Shown: piece after piece, positions 35,166-46,199 of the stretch
Layout of the letters: each line of letters begins with the position of its first letter
How positions within the stretch are numbered: position 1 is the stretch's first letter
Assembly: GCA_025738555.1 (NCBI GenBank)
Contig: JAOVFP010000018.1
Coordinates: 1,488,001-1,552,000 of the forward strand
Length of the DNA stretch: 64,000 nt
Source: Cyathus striatus
Lineage: Eukaryota; Basidiomycota; Agaricomycetes; Agaricales; Nidulariaceae
Direction of reading: 5' to 3'
The notes under the pieces: generated by a model
Seen by the model: only the letters and a program-made list of their open reading frames with translations
The model's database searches: none
Told to the model about the DNA's origin: nothing
Program-made: the position numbers and the translations under genes

Positions 35166-36309
35166 AGAGAGACCGATCAATCAATCACTTGATATCAACA
35201 CACAACTGAACAACCAAAAGTTCTAAGATCCCTTTGTACCAGTCATTGTACATCTCTCTTGTTTGCCCTTTCCCACTCCTGTTCTTACAATCAATTGAGT
35301 ATTGACTCCAACTGCACCATCTCTGCTGGAAAAGTTGTACATGTTGTCAGGTCTCAGCCCCCTTGGTGACACGACATCACCACTTCTTACCAGGTCTGAA
35401 GTTCCTGCTCTGCGCCGCTGTGTTGTATGTAGAATTATATTACCTATTCAAATGTCACAATGATATGCCACCTCCACATATGCTTTTAGATAGTTTACTA
35501 TACCTTTTATGTATTATACAGACAATGTGCTCCGCTTTCTATGTATTTAAGTAGTATACTATGTACTGTATTTACTTATCCATTTGCCTCTTGCTTCCTC
35601 CCCCTGTGTGCTATGAGGCCAAATGTAACGTTGTTGTTGTCGATGCGTCGTTTATTTCAACAGTCCACCACCTCCATTTGCAAGTTGGCTTCCACTGTTG
35701 GATAATGGTAAAATGAATCCAAGGCTAATATCTGTACAAGGTTTGTAATTTGCTCTTCACATTCACATAGCTTCCACTAATGCTCGATGTAGGTGGAATT
35801 AGGCTACTCTTTCATGTATCGCACATTCTCTTCTATATTTTTGTTCAAAGATTCTGAAAATCCCCGTACTATCCACAGATGAGCGCTTGATTGAACCAGT
35901 CGTATTCATCATCATTGGCCTGGTCTGAACGTTTTAGTGTGTGGGTATAGCGACCAGGTATTAGGGCTGTACACCGTACCCGTATAATACGGGTGTACGG
36001 TAACCGTATATATGGTCCCGTAGCTGTCCCGTATGAGCTACAAAGTAAATCTAATACGGTATAATTACGGTACGGCTTGGACCTGTATAGTACCCGTACT
36101 CTTACGGACGTATTACGGTCTTTTACGGCTTACGGTGTATTTACATGAAATGTCTTCTTATCTTCACAACAATGAAAATTTAGCGCATGAGCACACTTAT
36201 TTTTAAGATAAGATATGTACATCTGCTTTGTCATCATCAAACACATGCTCATACCTCATTTGATAATGACTAATATTCATTCAGATAGCTAATTCTCTAC
36301 CTTCTAAAA

Positions 36310-37070
36310 CGATTCCAGACACCGGAAAGGGCTCAGGAAAACGAAAAAAAGACACTGTGTTGAAGTAGAAGAAGCTGACGACATAGACAGTGTAACTAAC
36401 ATTTCTGCCCGAAATGTAACACCTTCAGGTGGTATAATTATACAAGCTGCTTTCGAGTCTTCGAAAAAGAAAGTAAGTACTGAATTTATATCACGTCAGA
36501 TTAGTTCTTACATACATATTGCATTAATAGGAAACCCAGAACCCGATTTATTACTTTTATAAGCGAGTTATGCATAACAGTAAAGGTGATATCGACAAGT
36601 CTGGTTATTTATTAATCTATGTAACTACTTCTAACGTTTTACCTACTTTCTGTTTAGGATTTACTTGAAATCTGAAGACGGCATCACCTACTATGTATGA
36701 ATTCTACAACGTTCTTAAGGCTCGGCGTGGGAGTCAGGGAATTACGGACGAAGAAATCGAAATCGCGCATAGAGAACTTCCGTTGAGTGAAGGAAAGGCG
36801 GCCTCATACTTAGAAGAGCTGGAGAAAAAGGTCAGAATATATTAAGAAGGCATTTGTAAAGCAGGAGGAATGAGCAATGGTACAATTTTGTCTTACTCTC
36901 ACTGTAAATGTAGTGTTAAGTTGTTTATATTTATGCAGGGACCCTTTGATCAAGACAAGTTTGAACGTTTGCTGGCAAGCTGAGTTATAGCTTGTGACCA
37001 GCCCTTCGAGGAAGTTGAGCAGCTGGAGTTGTGCCAGCCTTTCAGCAGAGATTATATGTACTTTGATGTT
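36310..37070 (+). pseudogene. hAT transposase, N-terminal remnants
   Basis: Broken coding pieces run in order. First comes a basic start with KKK runs near 36330-36470, then GITDEEIEIAHRELPLSEGK near 36735-36790. At 36961-37030 there is FERLLAS, a TGA, then VIACDQPFEEVEQLEL. The last block matches the F.RLL..WI...DQPF..VE motif of hAT transposases, with TGA where Trp is expected. The zinc finger, RNase-H-like catalytic core and dimerisation region are missing, so the element is non-autonomous. Confidence 0.65.
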
Positions 37071-37234
37071 GGCAAAGTATCGGCTTTGTACTCTTCATGC
37101 CAGCGGAACCAGCGCAGGAAAGTGTTAATGTTTTTATAATACTTTTCACTTGTCTAACTTTTAAATACAGAATCCATATGCCGTATAGACCGTATATACC
37201 GTATTTGACCGTTTACGGTACCGTACCGTTTTTG

Positions 37235-38184
37235 TATGACGCTCCATCCATTAATTAATTCACCGTACTTCTAATTCGGTTTGCCGCAGATAAGTCGTTG
37301 CCGTACTCACACAATCTGCTCATTTTCTGTATTTTCTACACATATCTTCGCTTATACTATATAATTACATACTTATATATCCTACCACTGCAAATATCTC
37401 TTTTATAATGCCCGTTTCGACGACTTTATGAGGTTTCGGAAATTTCCGTTTTAATTCCCACGCACTTCTGAGAGTCGCGCCGTACATCCAACTTCATTCT
37501 ACTTTACTGTCAGGCACTACGGAACTTCATTTAAATTTTTGATTTCAGGTTTTACATTGTATACTTCATGTTCAGCTTTCCAAAACACTGCTTTATTGCT
37601 ATAAATACATTAAGCAAGATGCATATGTCATAGAAAAGTAGTGTAGAAGAGGTACATAACAAAATTAGAGCCTTGTATTGCCTGTAGGTAGCTATCAAAT
37701 GTCTCAGATTATCTTATGTAGTTCATGACTTGCCAAGTTAAATATGCAGGTGTCTGGACATGGCCTTACTTTGATGAGCAGTGTACAGGTAATTTTATGT
37801 AGGAGATAACATCGAAATCTACCATATAATAAACATATGGTGTCAGTTATATATTAATAAAATGTACAACAACGATAGAAGAGCTGAAACAAAGTTCTGT
37901 AATGCCTAACGGTACAGTTGGATGAAGTTGGATATACGGCACAATGCTCAGAAGTGCGTGGGAATTAAAACGGAAATTTCCGAAACCTCATAAAGTCGTC
38001 GAAACGGGCATTATAAAAGAGATATTTGCAGTGGTAGGATATATAAGTATGTAATTATATAGTATAAGCGAAGATATGTGTAGAAAATACAGAAAATGAG
38101 CAGATTGTGTGAGTACGGCAATGACTTATCTACGGCAAACCGAATTAGAAGTACGGTGAATTAATTAATGGATGGAGCGTCATA
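37235..38184. mobile_element. Nested long-TIR element, 950 bp, TSD TTTTTG
   Basis: Inside the hAT element. Ends read TATGACGCTCCATCCATTAA and the inverted repeats run about 240 bp each, through TTCGGAAATTTCCG to CCCACGCACTTCTGAG, with few differences. TTTTTG flanks both sides (37229-37234 and 38185-38190). Long TIRs suggest a MULE-like or fold-back element, though six bp is short for MULEs (usually 9). The interior has no transposase. It must be younger than the hAT insertion. Confidence 0.82.
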
Positions 38185-38307
38185 TTTTTGCAAGATGTAA
38201 AAAATAATCAGATACGGTACGGTTACGGACATACCGTAACCGTATTGTGACCGTATTGTGTACGCCCGTATACCGTATACGGTACGGTGTACAGCCCTAC
38301 CAGGTAT

Positions 38308-40736
38308 CACACTTGCGACTCGTGGACTAACTCCTACCTCAATGTATCGAACGCGCGTTCGGATTAATGTTTCTATGGGTGAAGGAGGAAAGGGCTGGGA
38401 ATGGGGGATCAGACGATGGAGGGACTAAGCCGGCTGTTCTGCTGCAAAGGGGTACGTTCATTGTGAACAACATTCATTCCTAGTCTTGATTCAAAGTTAT
38501 AGAGCGTCTTCATCTTGCTATATCCCTGCTCTGCATCACTCTCGCACTCCCCCGCCAGTAATAACCATTTCCCCCATAGCCTCTCATTGCGTATGTTTCA
38601 AAATTTCTAATCGTGCCTATAGAACTCGCGTTATGACTCCCCACCCACAGCTGAATCTGTAATGATCCACTTAGCGGCTTGTTCTGTTCGGCTTCCACTA
38701 CTTATATTGCTCAAACTCCCTGTTCTTTACCCCTGCCCACCTTCTCTCAACCTTCTTCCCTGGTACCGGCTCCCAGTTTCTCCTGCAAACTCCCATCAAC
38801 GTTTCAAATTTAAAACTCACTCCGCCCACACGCACGTCTCCATCGTAGGCTTCTTCAACCTTGACACCCACACCACAACACCTGGCGCATCACAAGTCCC
38901 CTTCGCTAACCCCCCCCACCATCTCAACACCGGCGGCACAGTTTCGTCAATGCCACACGTTATGTCAAACGTTCCACACCTTATTCAACGACCCTCCTCT
39001 TCGGCCTTCCACAGATGGTGCTTGCGATTGTTGATGAGCCTCGATATGTCATTAATCCATCGCTGAAATTAGCTCGGTGTTTTCTGTTGGTATACGGAGT
39101 ATGGAGAATCGCGGGGAATGACGATTGTGGAGCTGAAAGAGTTAGATAAAGTGTCAAAGTGTCAGGCTCATCTTGTGTCAAAAATTGGCTGGTATGTGTT
39201 CTCAGCCTCTTCTCAGCTTCTTCTAACCCTGCATGTTATAGATAGAGGACAATTAGGACCGAAAATTTGCAAAACACGCGTCTATTAAATGAGGTAGTGG
39301 CACCAGCAGTTTGAACTTGGGTATGTCGACCTGGTTCTTTCAGTATTGAATCTAATTCAATTCACTCAATTACTTTTGCTCGTGCTCGTGCAATAGTATG
39401 GCTAGGCTTACCTCGAAATCTCCTTACATAAGGTTATTTTCCCTCCCGTTACCACCTCCGGTCCAACGGTGTAATCTGGGTTAGGGTTCGATCCTGATAC
39501 CAAGACAGAGGCTGTCAAAGAAAACGTGGTATTCAAGCTTGTAGGATTTCATAGATTGTCAGGAACACGTACCATCAGCAAGCAAAGTTGCAGAGGAATG
39601 ATCCATGCGCGGAATCGTGCTGGGCTGTAAACCTGCAGGCATTGAATCATTTCTTTTCGACAGAATCTTTCTATTACTGTTTACACTACACTTACCTTTC
39701 TCTTCGCCTCGGCTCTCATCGTTACGTGTGCAATATAGCTATTTTAGCGGTGTCGAGGTATATCACGTAGTTGACAGATGCTGCCTCTCCACTCGCTACT
39801 CTACTCTTGGTGCGAGAGTGTTTTTCGATTGGTAACGCAGCAGAGTCTTCAGCCTTCAGGTGACGGGAATGGCACTTATCACGTTGGGTATATGCTATAT
39901 CCACTGCACCAAATCCGATCTGATTAGAGTGTAAGAATTATAATAAATACTCCTAATTACGAGACGAGTCGATAGTCTCCTTGAGACAAGATACATTACA
40001 TTACCGAGTCGCTCAACGTATCGAACGGCCCTGATTCTCCAGGCTGTCAATTTGATGCTGAAGGTAATTGAGGTATTGCATGAGAAAAACGTATTCTATT
40101 GTTGTTTTGTACATTCATCTCTAGGTCACCGAGATCGAGTGAACGCACCACGAGCAAATGAGGATGTTGACACTTACAAAGAAAATACACATTAATGTTC
40201 TTCGACTTCTTGTCATGACCTATGCGTACTGGGATAAGAATCACAAAACATATTCTACAGAATCACATAACATTTCAATATATGAACTATCAGAAACTTC
40301 AAAGCCACAAACTTTTTTTGTACGTTAGCTATATATATACAACATAAGTAAAAATAGAGCCACAATTTTACGACTTTCAGTACCACATTGTGTGGATGTG
40401 GAGATTGCTTGTTCAAGTAGGAGTATATAACAAGATGACTTACACACAAATTCTCCTAAGGTAGTGGGCAATGCCGCTTGTCGGCCCTACTTTTTTTAGA
40501 ATAAAGTGCTGTGCGCCGTGCAGTACTGTATATGTATGCGCTGTAATGACTGAAATAAGGTTGTGTGATTAGACGTTATAATGTTGCAAGTGTGCATTCC
40601 TCAAACTTTTAACATTCAAATGGTCGTGAATTTCAGTGAAAAAAGATATATTATGTATCCTGGAGCACAGCTGCACTGTATGTAAAGATTGGGCGTAAAC
40701 AGATAGCGGAAAGTGGAGATATCGGGTTGAATTTAT
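38308..40736. other. No gene confidently recognised
   Basis: Open frames at 38662-39066 (plus) and 39588-39835 (plus) have no recognisable family. The first is coding-like in patches but shows no intact gene structure. Treat as intergenic or decayed. Confidence 0.35.
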
Positions 40737-41974
40737 TTATGAGCTGCTGCGGCGTAGGCCCAGAAAATTAGGATCAAGACTCAATGATGGATTAAAAAAA
40801 AAGGCCGAGATACCAGCGAAGGCTATTTCTGGCCCTACGCCGGTAGGTGTTTGATACGAAATTAACAGCTTCCGTCCTTTCTGTGATGTTTGCTGTAAGT
40901 ATCTCGTTAGCGCTTTTAACAGCAATTTTAAAATATCACAGCGCTTACGTTATTTTCCGACTTCGCTGGTTTGTCGCTGTCCCGAACGATGGTAGAGTCC
41001 AATGAAGACGCAAGCTAGAGTATAATTTTAATTGTTATCGGAAGTCCTCTGCAAGATCGTGTACATACCTTGATCACCGTTTGTTCTATCCGTGTCGAGC
41101 TTTGTTGGGTCACAAAAGAGCTTTCCTGAAGCATAGCCATGCCTAGCTGAACTTCAACTGCCACTGAATCGACCTTTTTGCTTGTATCCACTACCGCTTG
41201 TTGGACAACGACTGCGCTTTCTTGAAGCATGACCACACCTTGCTGAATTTCGACTGAGCTCTCCTCAAGCATGGCGCCCCCTTGCTGAACTGCGACTATC
41301 ACTGAATCGACCTTTTTGCTTGTAACCGCCACCGCTTGTTGAACGACGACTGCGCTTTCCTGAAGCATGACTACTCCTTGCTGAATTTCGATGGAGCCCT
41401 CCTGAAGCACAGCTACACTTTGCTGAGTTTCCACTGCTCGAGCGGCCGTGAAAACCCCTAACATGTGCTGTAATCTTTTCTGGCACCGAATTATATCTTC
41501 TTTATCGCTGTTCGTAACTAGTATGGACATGAATGTCTTTCGTTTCTTATATTTCTTTATCGTCGATTGTATATCATTCAGAACTCTGGAACGCATTAGT
41601 ACATAGACGAGAAAAGCCAGGAAATATGTGACATACTCTTGAAGCTCCGCAATATCGTCTAGCAAGTTTGTATCCTGAATTGGGATGACAGCACGATCGA
41701 TAACCTTCGTAGTTACTTCATGACATGACCTTGCGAGCTCCATGATACCATCCTTATTTCGCAGAACAGTCTAAGAACCGATTTAGTAGAAATCATATTA
41801 ACTAGTGGATAGAGGATTCACCAATGCAATCTCGAGTATCTTTGCAGTCGTGGACGAAATTGCGCTAATTGGATGAGGAAGCGTAGGAACCACATTAGTG
41901 ATTTGAGTAAGGAGGTCGTTGAGCAGTCGAAGGGCTTCGAGGCGACGAATTATCTTTCCGTTGTCGCGAGGCAT
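40737..41974 (-). CDS. Helical-bundle protein with tandem coiled-coil repeats (MLKL_NTD/HeLo-like?), five exons
   Basis: Minus-strand exons 41974..41822, 41770..41637, 41585..41069, 41014..40949 and 40892..40737 join in frame across four GT-AG introns of 51-56 nt, giving 341 aa. Residues 1-150 form predicted amphipathic helices (RRLEALRLLNDLLTQI; ISSTTAKILEIAL; MELARSCHEVTTKVID; ELQEVLNDIQSTIKKYKKRK; SDKEDIIRCQKRLQHMLGVF). This order resembles the four-helix MLKL_NTD/HeLo-like domain at the N-terminus of fungal NLR-type proteins, linked to membrane attack or signalling in cell death. Residues 150-265 are coil repeats built on VMLQESAVVVQQAV and TSKKVDSV. There is no NB-ARC/NACHT or kinase domain. 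The last exon enters a small fold-back sequence, so the native C-terminus may be lost. It is the only one of three paralogues with an open frame. Confidence 0.7.
40742..40860. repeat. Small fold-back sequence inside the last exon
   Basis: On the minus strand ACCGGCGTAGGGCCAGAAAT is answered about 75 bp later by TTTTCTGGGCCTACGCCGC, with a T-rich loop. It encodes the last ~35 residues of the 40737-41974 gene and has no counterpart in the 22.8-kb paralogue as far as can be seen. It may be a tiny MITE that supplied the present stop codon. Confidence 0.5.
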
Positions 41975-42221
41975 GATGATGAAATTAGAAAGAATATGTT
42001 TAGAGAGACTGATGTCGATGAGCAGCGGTAGGGGATCGTTGAGGGAAGGGAAGAGTCGTATAGCCAGGAAGGGAGCTCAGAACGCTTGAAGGTGCTGTGA
42101 ACAAGCTGTAGAGGTAGTGTACATGGGTGCTGTGAACAGGCTGTGGAGGTGGTGTACATGAGTGCCTGTGTGAACAGGCTGTGGAAGTGGTGTGCATGGG
42201 TCCTGTAGTACTAAGGTAGGG

Positions 42222-42798
42222 CTCACTAAGTTCCGGCACCCCTTATGTAAGTAATTCCCTTCATCAACTTCGACGACCATCAGCTCAGTCACAATCCACT
42301 CTAATGCAATTCTTTCTTCTGGGATGCATTTGTGGTGATTAAATCTCTCACTCCCAGAAAGAAAATTTTAAATAAACTTAATTTTGGGGGACTTGATATA
42401 GAAAAACTTTTTATTGTAGAAAATGCATATTTATTACATTTCCGTGCGAATGACAGCATTGTATATTTTCGAGTCCTCAGATTTGGCCGTCACACTCTGT
42501 GACATATCGTGACGTGTCACAATATTGTCACACATTGTCGCATTATCACGTGATCCAGCGGAACAGGAGATATTTTTCCACTCCGAGGGAGAGCATTTTA
42601 GTTGGCTAGATGCGCTACAAGTGATAAAAACCACCTTTAATTGTTTTGTAAAGTAGCTTTAAAAGATAAATTTGCTTTCCCGAACAATATATTCGATGGA
42701 TTTTGACATTATCTTTTCGGAAATTTTCTGAACCTCAGATTTGGCCGGTCTTGGCGCTTATGTAATATGATTACATAAGGGTTCTGGAACTTAGTGAG
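42222..42798. mobile_element. Fold-back MITE, 577 bp
   Basis: Ends read inward CTCACTAAGTTCCGGCACCC-CTTATGTAA and CTCACTAAGTTCCAGAACCC-TTATGTAAT, an inverted repeat of about 30 bp. No transposase frame, no convincing target duplication. It interrupts the left inverted repeat of the 42208-45118 region. Confidence 0.6.
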
Positions 42799-43096
42799 GA
42801 GCATAGACGAAAAGGAAAAGAAAAGTTCGGATCCGAAAAGGAACCGACGTTTCAGGTCTTATCAGGCCGTTTGCTCTACGGAGTATCCGATGGTACGGCC
42901 GGCCTCAAACTTAAAGGCATTGTTTACTAACACCCTCTTGCAGTTGATAATAAATAAACACGACCCAAGGGTAATATTTGTTATTAATAATGCCTGATGC
43001 CGACTGCCGACTACATACTTCAAGGTGTTGGTTAATAGTTCGTAGTAATGTATGGTGATAGAAAAGTACTCTATGTATTAGTAGAAATTGATGCGC

Positions 43097-43438
43097 TTAT
43101 GAATTTATTGAAGTAGAAAAATGTGAAAGGCCAGTTTTTCGCTTTTTCATTGCATTTGTCTCCCGCTCAGCTTGCTTGTTCTGTGTACGGGCTTTTCTTT
43201 CTCCTTGTGCAGTAAATATATGCTGAGAGGAATTATACGTGTTACTAAGAACTCCACTTTCGACAGATGCCTTTAACAACCGAGCGGCATCAGCATCAAG
43301 TCCCTTCGCTCTAATGAGTCCATGAACAAATACCGTTGTACTTGTGGAAAACGATGCAGGTTTTGGCTGCGTGAAAAGTTTAGGTATCCAATTATAATCA
43401 AGTCGTAAATATGAAATGAGTGATGAAGAGTTAACCAA
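43097..43438 (-). other. Open frame of unknown nature
   Basis: 113 codons with a basic C-terminal part (QGERKARTQNKQAERETNAM then KKRKTGL) and FVHGLIRAKGLDADAARLLK in the middle, which is coding-like. It could be an exon of a decayed element protein. No family recognised. Confidence 0.25.
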
Positions 43439-43983
43439 ATAATCTAAATAAATGAGTAAGGGTTGATTTATGATTCACAAAATTAGAACAACGTAACTTA
43501 CTTGATAAATGAAATATTAAAAGAGATGTAAATGTGCAAAAGAGTGGGTAATTAAACGAGAGCATTAAACCTATAGAAAATGAGTGACGAGATGATAAAT
43601 ATAGGAGGAACAATATGTTCCAGTGCTGGTAATTGCCTGAAAAATGCATAGAATATTAGCACAAGGCGACTAAATTAACATTAAAGATACTTGCTTCCTA
43701 TGTTGTAGAATCGATACATACTAGGAAAGGACCACAAGTGTTCAGGGAATCCGATGACTCATTAATCTTCGCTCTTTTATAGCTTTCAGTAAATTTGCCT
43801 ACAAGTACCACCGATTTGCCTACAAGTACCACCGAACACCCCCGAAATATCAAGAAGGTTAACGAGCTTTTCTAAAGTAAATCACCTGTGACCCTTGCAT
43901 GTAATCACAGCTATTCGGACAAGTGGTACACCACTGAAAGCAGTGGGTGAACATGAAGGAAAAGAAAGTACTCACATGTGTTA

Positions 43984-44762
43984 CTGGATCATTTCGACCG
44001 ATTGTTCGGTCACGCGTCACACGACGTCTAGAAACAGAACAATTTTGACAAATGTCACGCGTCCCGAGGAGCACCGAACAAAGGTTCAGTGAAACAAAAA
44101 AAGGCCAAAATTAAACACAAAAAATCGTTTTTTTCGTTATTAACTGTATGTACTATATTTCTAATGTTCCTCCTAAGCTTCTGTAGAATACATAGCATTT
44201 TTAAAAACATTCCTCTCCCCCCACATAAGTTCTGGAGTGGTGTCAGTTAGTAATGTATCAACCACTTCAACAAGTGTGCTCTCTGCATCTGTTGTGAGTT
44301 GAAGTCCAAAGAATGAGTCACTACCAGTGGAATTTTCGATGTGGCCCAATACCGCTGTCTTTAATCTAACTTTAGATATTATATCTCGTGTTGATTGGAT
44401 AAAAATGACATACTGTACTCACCTCAAATTCTATAAACAAAGTGTTTGTTGTGTGTATTCTCTACTAGCAATATTTATATGAATCATGGGTGACCCAGCA
44501 TTGACCTGACTCCACTCAGCACTACAGTAATAATTACTAAATAAATACTACACATTGTTACAGTATTGGTATTGGTACTTATTGTTTGTCAATTGTAGAA
44601 ATACTTACTTGGTTTTGTTCTTAGCAAGTCCCATAGTTCGCTCTTAAAGGGTACGAACAAATTTGAATGATGTCACACACTAAAATAGGCCACGAACAGA
44701 ACAATGAACTGAAAATTTCGGTCACACAAAATGTCAGCGAACAATCGGTCGAAATGATCCAG
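43984..44762 (-). mobile_element. Ulp1-DDE transposon, 779-bp internal-deletion derivative
   Basis: Ends CTGGATCATTTCGACCGATT and, inverted, CTGGATCATTTCGACCGATT, with TA at 43982-43983 and 44763-44764. Sequence near 44170-44330 matches the last coding exon of the full-length copies (GTAGAATACATAGCATTTTT; GTGCTCTCTGCATCTGT). The other end matches their 5' leader (GTGATGTCACACAC-like near 44670). The protease and DDE domains are absent. A non-autonomous relative, more diverged than the two long copies are from each other. Confidence 0.85.
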
Positions 44763-45109
44763 TATATGTAGCCTTAGATAGCTATTCTTATTTGCTACAC
44801 TCGTTTAATGAAAAAGCAAGTATATATTGATTTATCTAAGGAATGAATACATGGTTTCAGAGAACAACAAAATGTCAGGTGTAGATGCTGTGAGTTGCGC
44901 TCAGAGTTTGCGTGCAATTATGCGGATACCATCACATTGCCACTTGTTTACATGAAGCTGCTGCCAAATACCATACAATAGTCAATGCCCTGTCCGCCGC
45001 CAGACCAAGCAAGTGTCGGTGTGGCCGTTTATCTTTCCGTTATCTTCACGGTTCCGGTTCGGATCCGAACTTTTCTTTTCCTTTTCGTCAGGCCCGCTTA
45101 GTGAGCTCT

Positions 45110-46190
45110 ACCTTAGTACAAGTACAGTAGTGCTGGGAAGATTGAAGTGCTCGCGACGTTTTACGGTATATTCCCACGCTAAGCCTTCCATCGATGACTC
45201 GCGCATTTCCCTCCTCCTTATCGTTTCCTCCTTCCTCTAGAAGTCTACTCCCCATATCCCTGCAGGCAGAAACATCGAGATACACCCTGCACCCACCCAA
45301 CGCATTCATGCTCTCCCACGCTGACTTTGTCCACCGTAAACACGTCCCTGTTACGATCACGACGAACGACGTCTCCTTTGCGGAGGTCATTGAGAGCTGC
45401 TGGTATTCCTCTTCGAACCTGTGCATAAAGTAAACATAAAAAAAAGTGGGCGGATTATGAGGAGAGGAGGTGCGAGGTTATTCAGGAATCGCTGGAGGTG
45501 AAGAAGGGATATGAGCGCAGTGCTAGTCAGGCTCGAGCTCCCCCAAGGAGATCGTACAGTGCCGCTGCTGGTGGGATATGGTGCATACGGTAACATTACC
45601 TTGCCTAATGTCCAGTTCTTGAAGTCTTACCAAACCACTTCGTTACCATCCCACTAGCGCATTCGACCCCTCCACATACAACCCATAGACGTTCAGGCTT
45701 AGAGCAACAAGTGACAAGGACCTCAGAACGCTGGTATCCTCCCCTCTCTCCCTACCCCCCAATTCACTCTTAAGCTACAGCAGTGCGAACAAGGGAGAAT
45801 ACCACCTTCGGATGTGCTCAGACCATCTCCCAGGAACAAATACCTCTTCCTTCGACTCCGGAATTCCTAACGATTTCGAAACGTCCTAATAGTTACGCAG
45901 ATGCTCCTCCCCGTACGCCATGAACATTACTCTGGCTCCCCTGAACCCATCGAATCCCTACTTTTTCGCAACTTCAAGCGTTGGCACCCCGGTACCACTC
46001 GTGTCTACACCCGCGATATTCAATAGCGCGTGGTCGTTTGATCATCCTCGGCAATATTAGTTCGTTGGTGTAGGATCGAATAATGAGTACACCCAGCAGG
46101 GGCATACGGGGTATGAATGGGAGCTTGATCAGGAAGCAGAAGGGAGTTACGCTTTCGAGTTTGTGTGTTCTGGGGGTTGGTAGGTTTGAG
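45110..46190 (+). pseudogene. Decayed gene block, paralogous to 22970-25020
   Basis: Coding-like pieces (HRKHVPVTITTNDVSFAEVI near 45335; VGYGAYGNITLPNVQFLKSY near 45570; QQGHTGYEWELDQEAEGSYA near 46090) parallel the block at 23-25 kb in the same order but in broken frames. Identity of the protein is unknown. It lies divergently upstream of the 42-kb helical-bundle gene, separated from it by the inserted 42.2-45.1-kb region. Confidence 0.4.
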
Positions 46191-46199
46191 TATCTGAGT

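Larger units (their letters stand above)
35962..38299. mobile_element. hAT element, 2338 bp, TSD CCAGGTAT
   Basis: The 8-bp duplication CCAGGTAT is perfect at 35954-35961 and 38300-38307. The ends read inward TAGGGCTGTACACCGTAC, the TAGGG.TGT style of hAT elements. Subterminal regions are packed with ACGGT/ACCGT motifs (for example 35985-36130, 37180-37225, 38205-38285), likely transposase-binding sites. A decayed transposase fragment is at 36310-37070 and another element is nested at 37235-38184. Confidence 0.9.
42208..45118. mobile_element. Region bounded by matching inverted repeats; possible decayed TIR element
   Basis: TACTAAGGTAGGGCTCACTAAG (42209-42230), then after an intervening fold-back, GACGAAAAGGAAAAGAAAAG with TTCGGATCCG (42808-42838). 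The same two blocks appear inverted at 45118-45060. No target duplication is found. It holds the fold-back element 42222-42798, a Ulp1-DDE deletion derivative (43984-44762) and a minus-strand open frame at 43097-43438 of unknown nature. Flanks match sequence that is contiguous beside the 22.8-kb paralogue, so it looks inserted. Confidence 0.5.
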
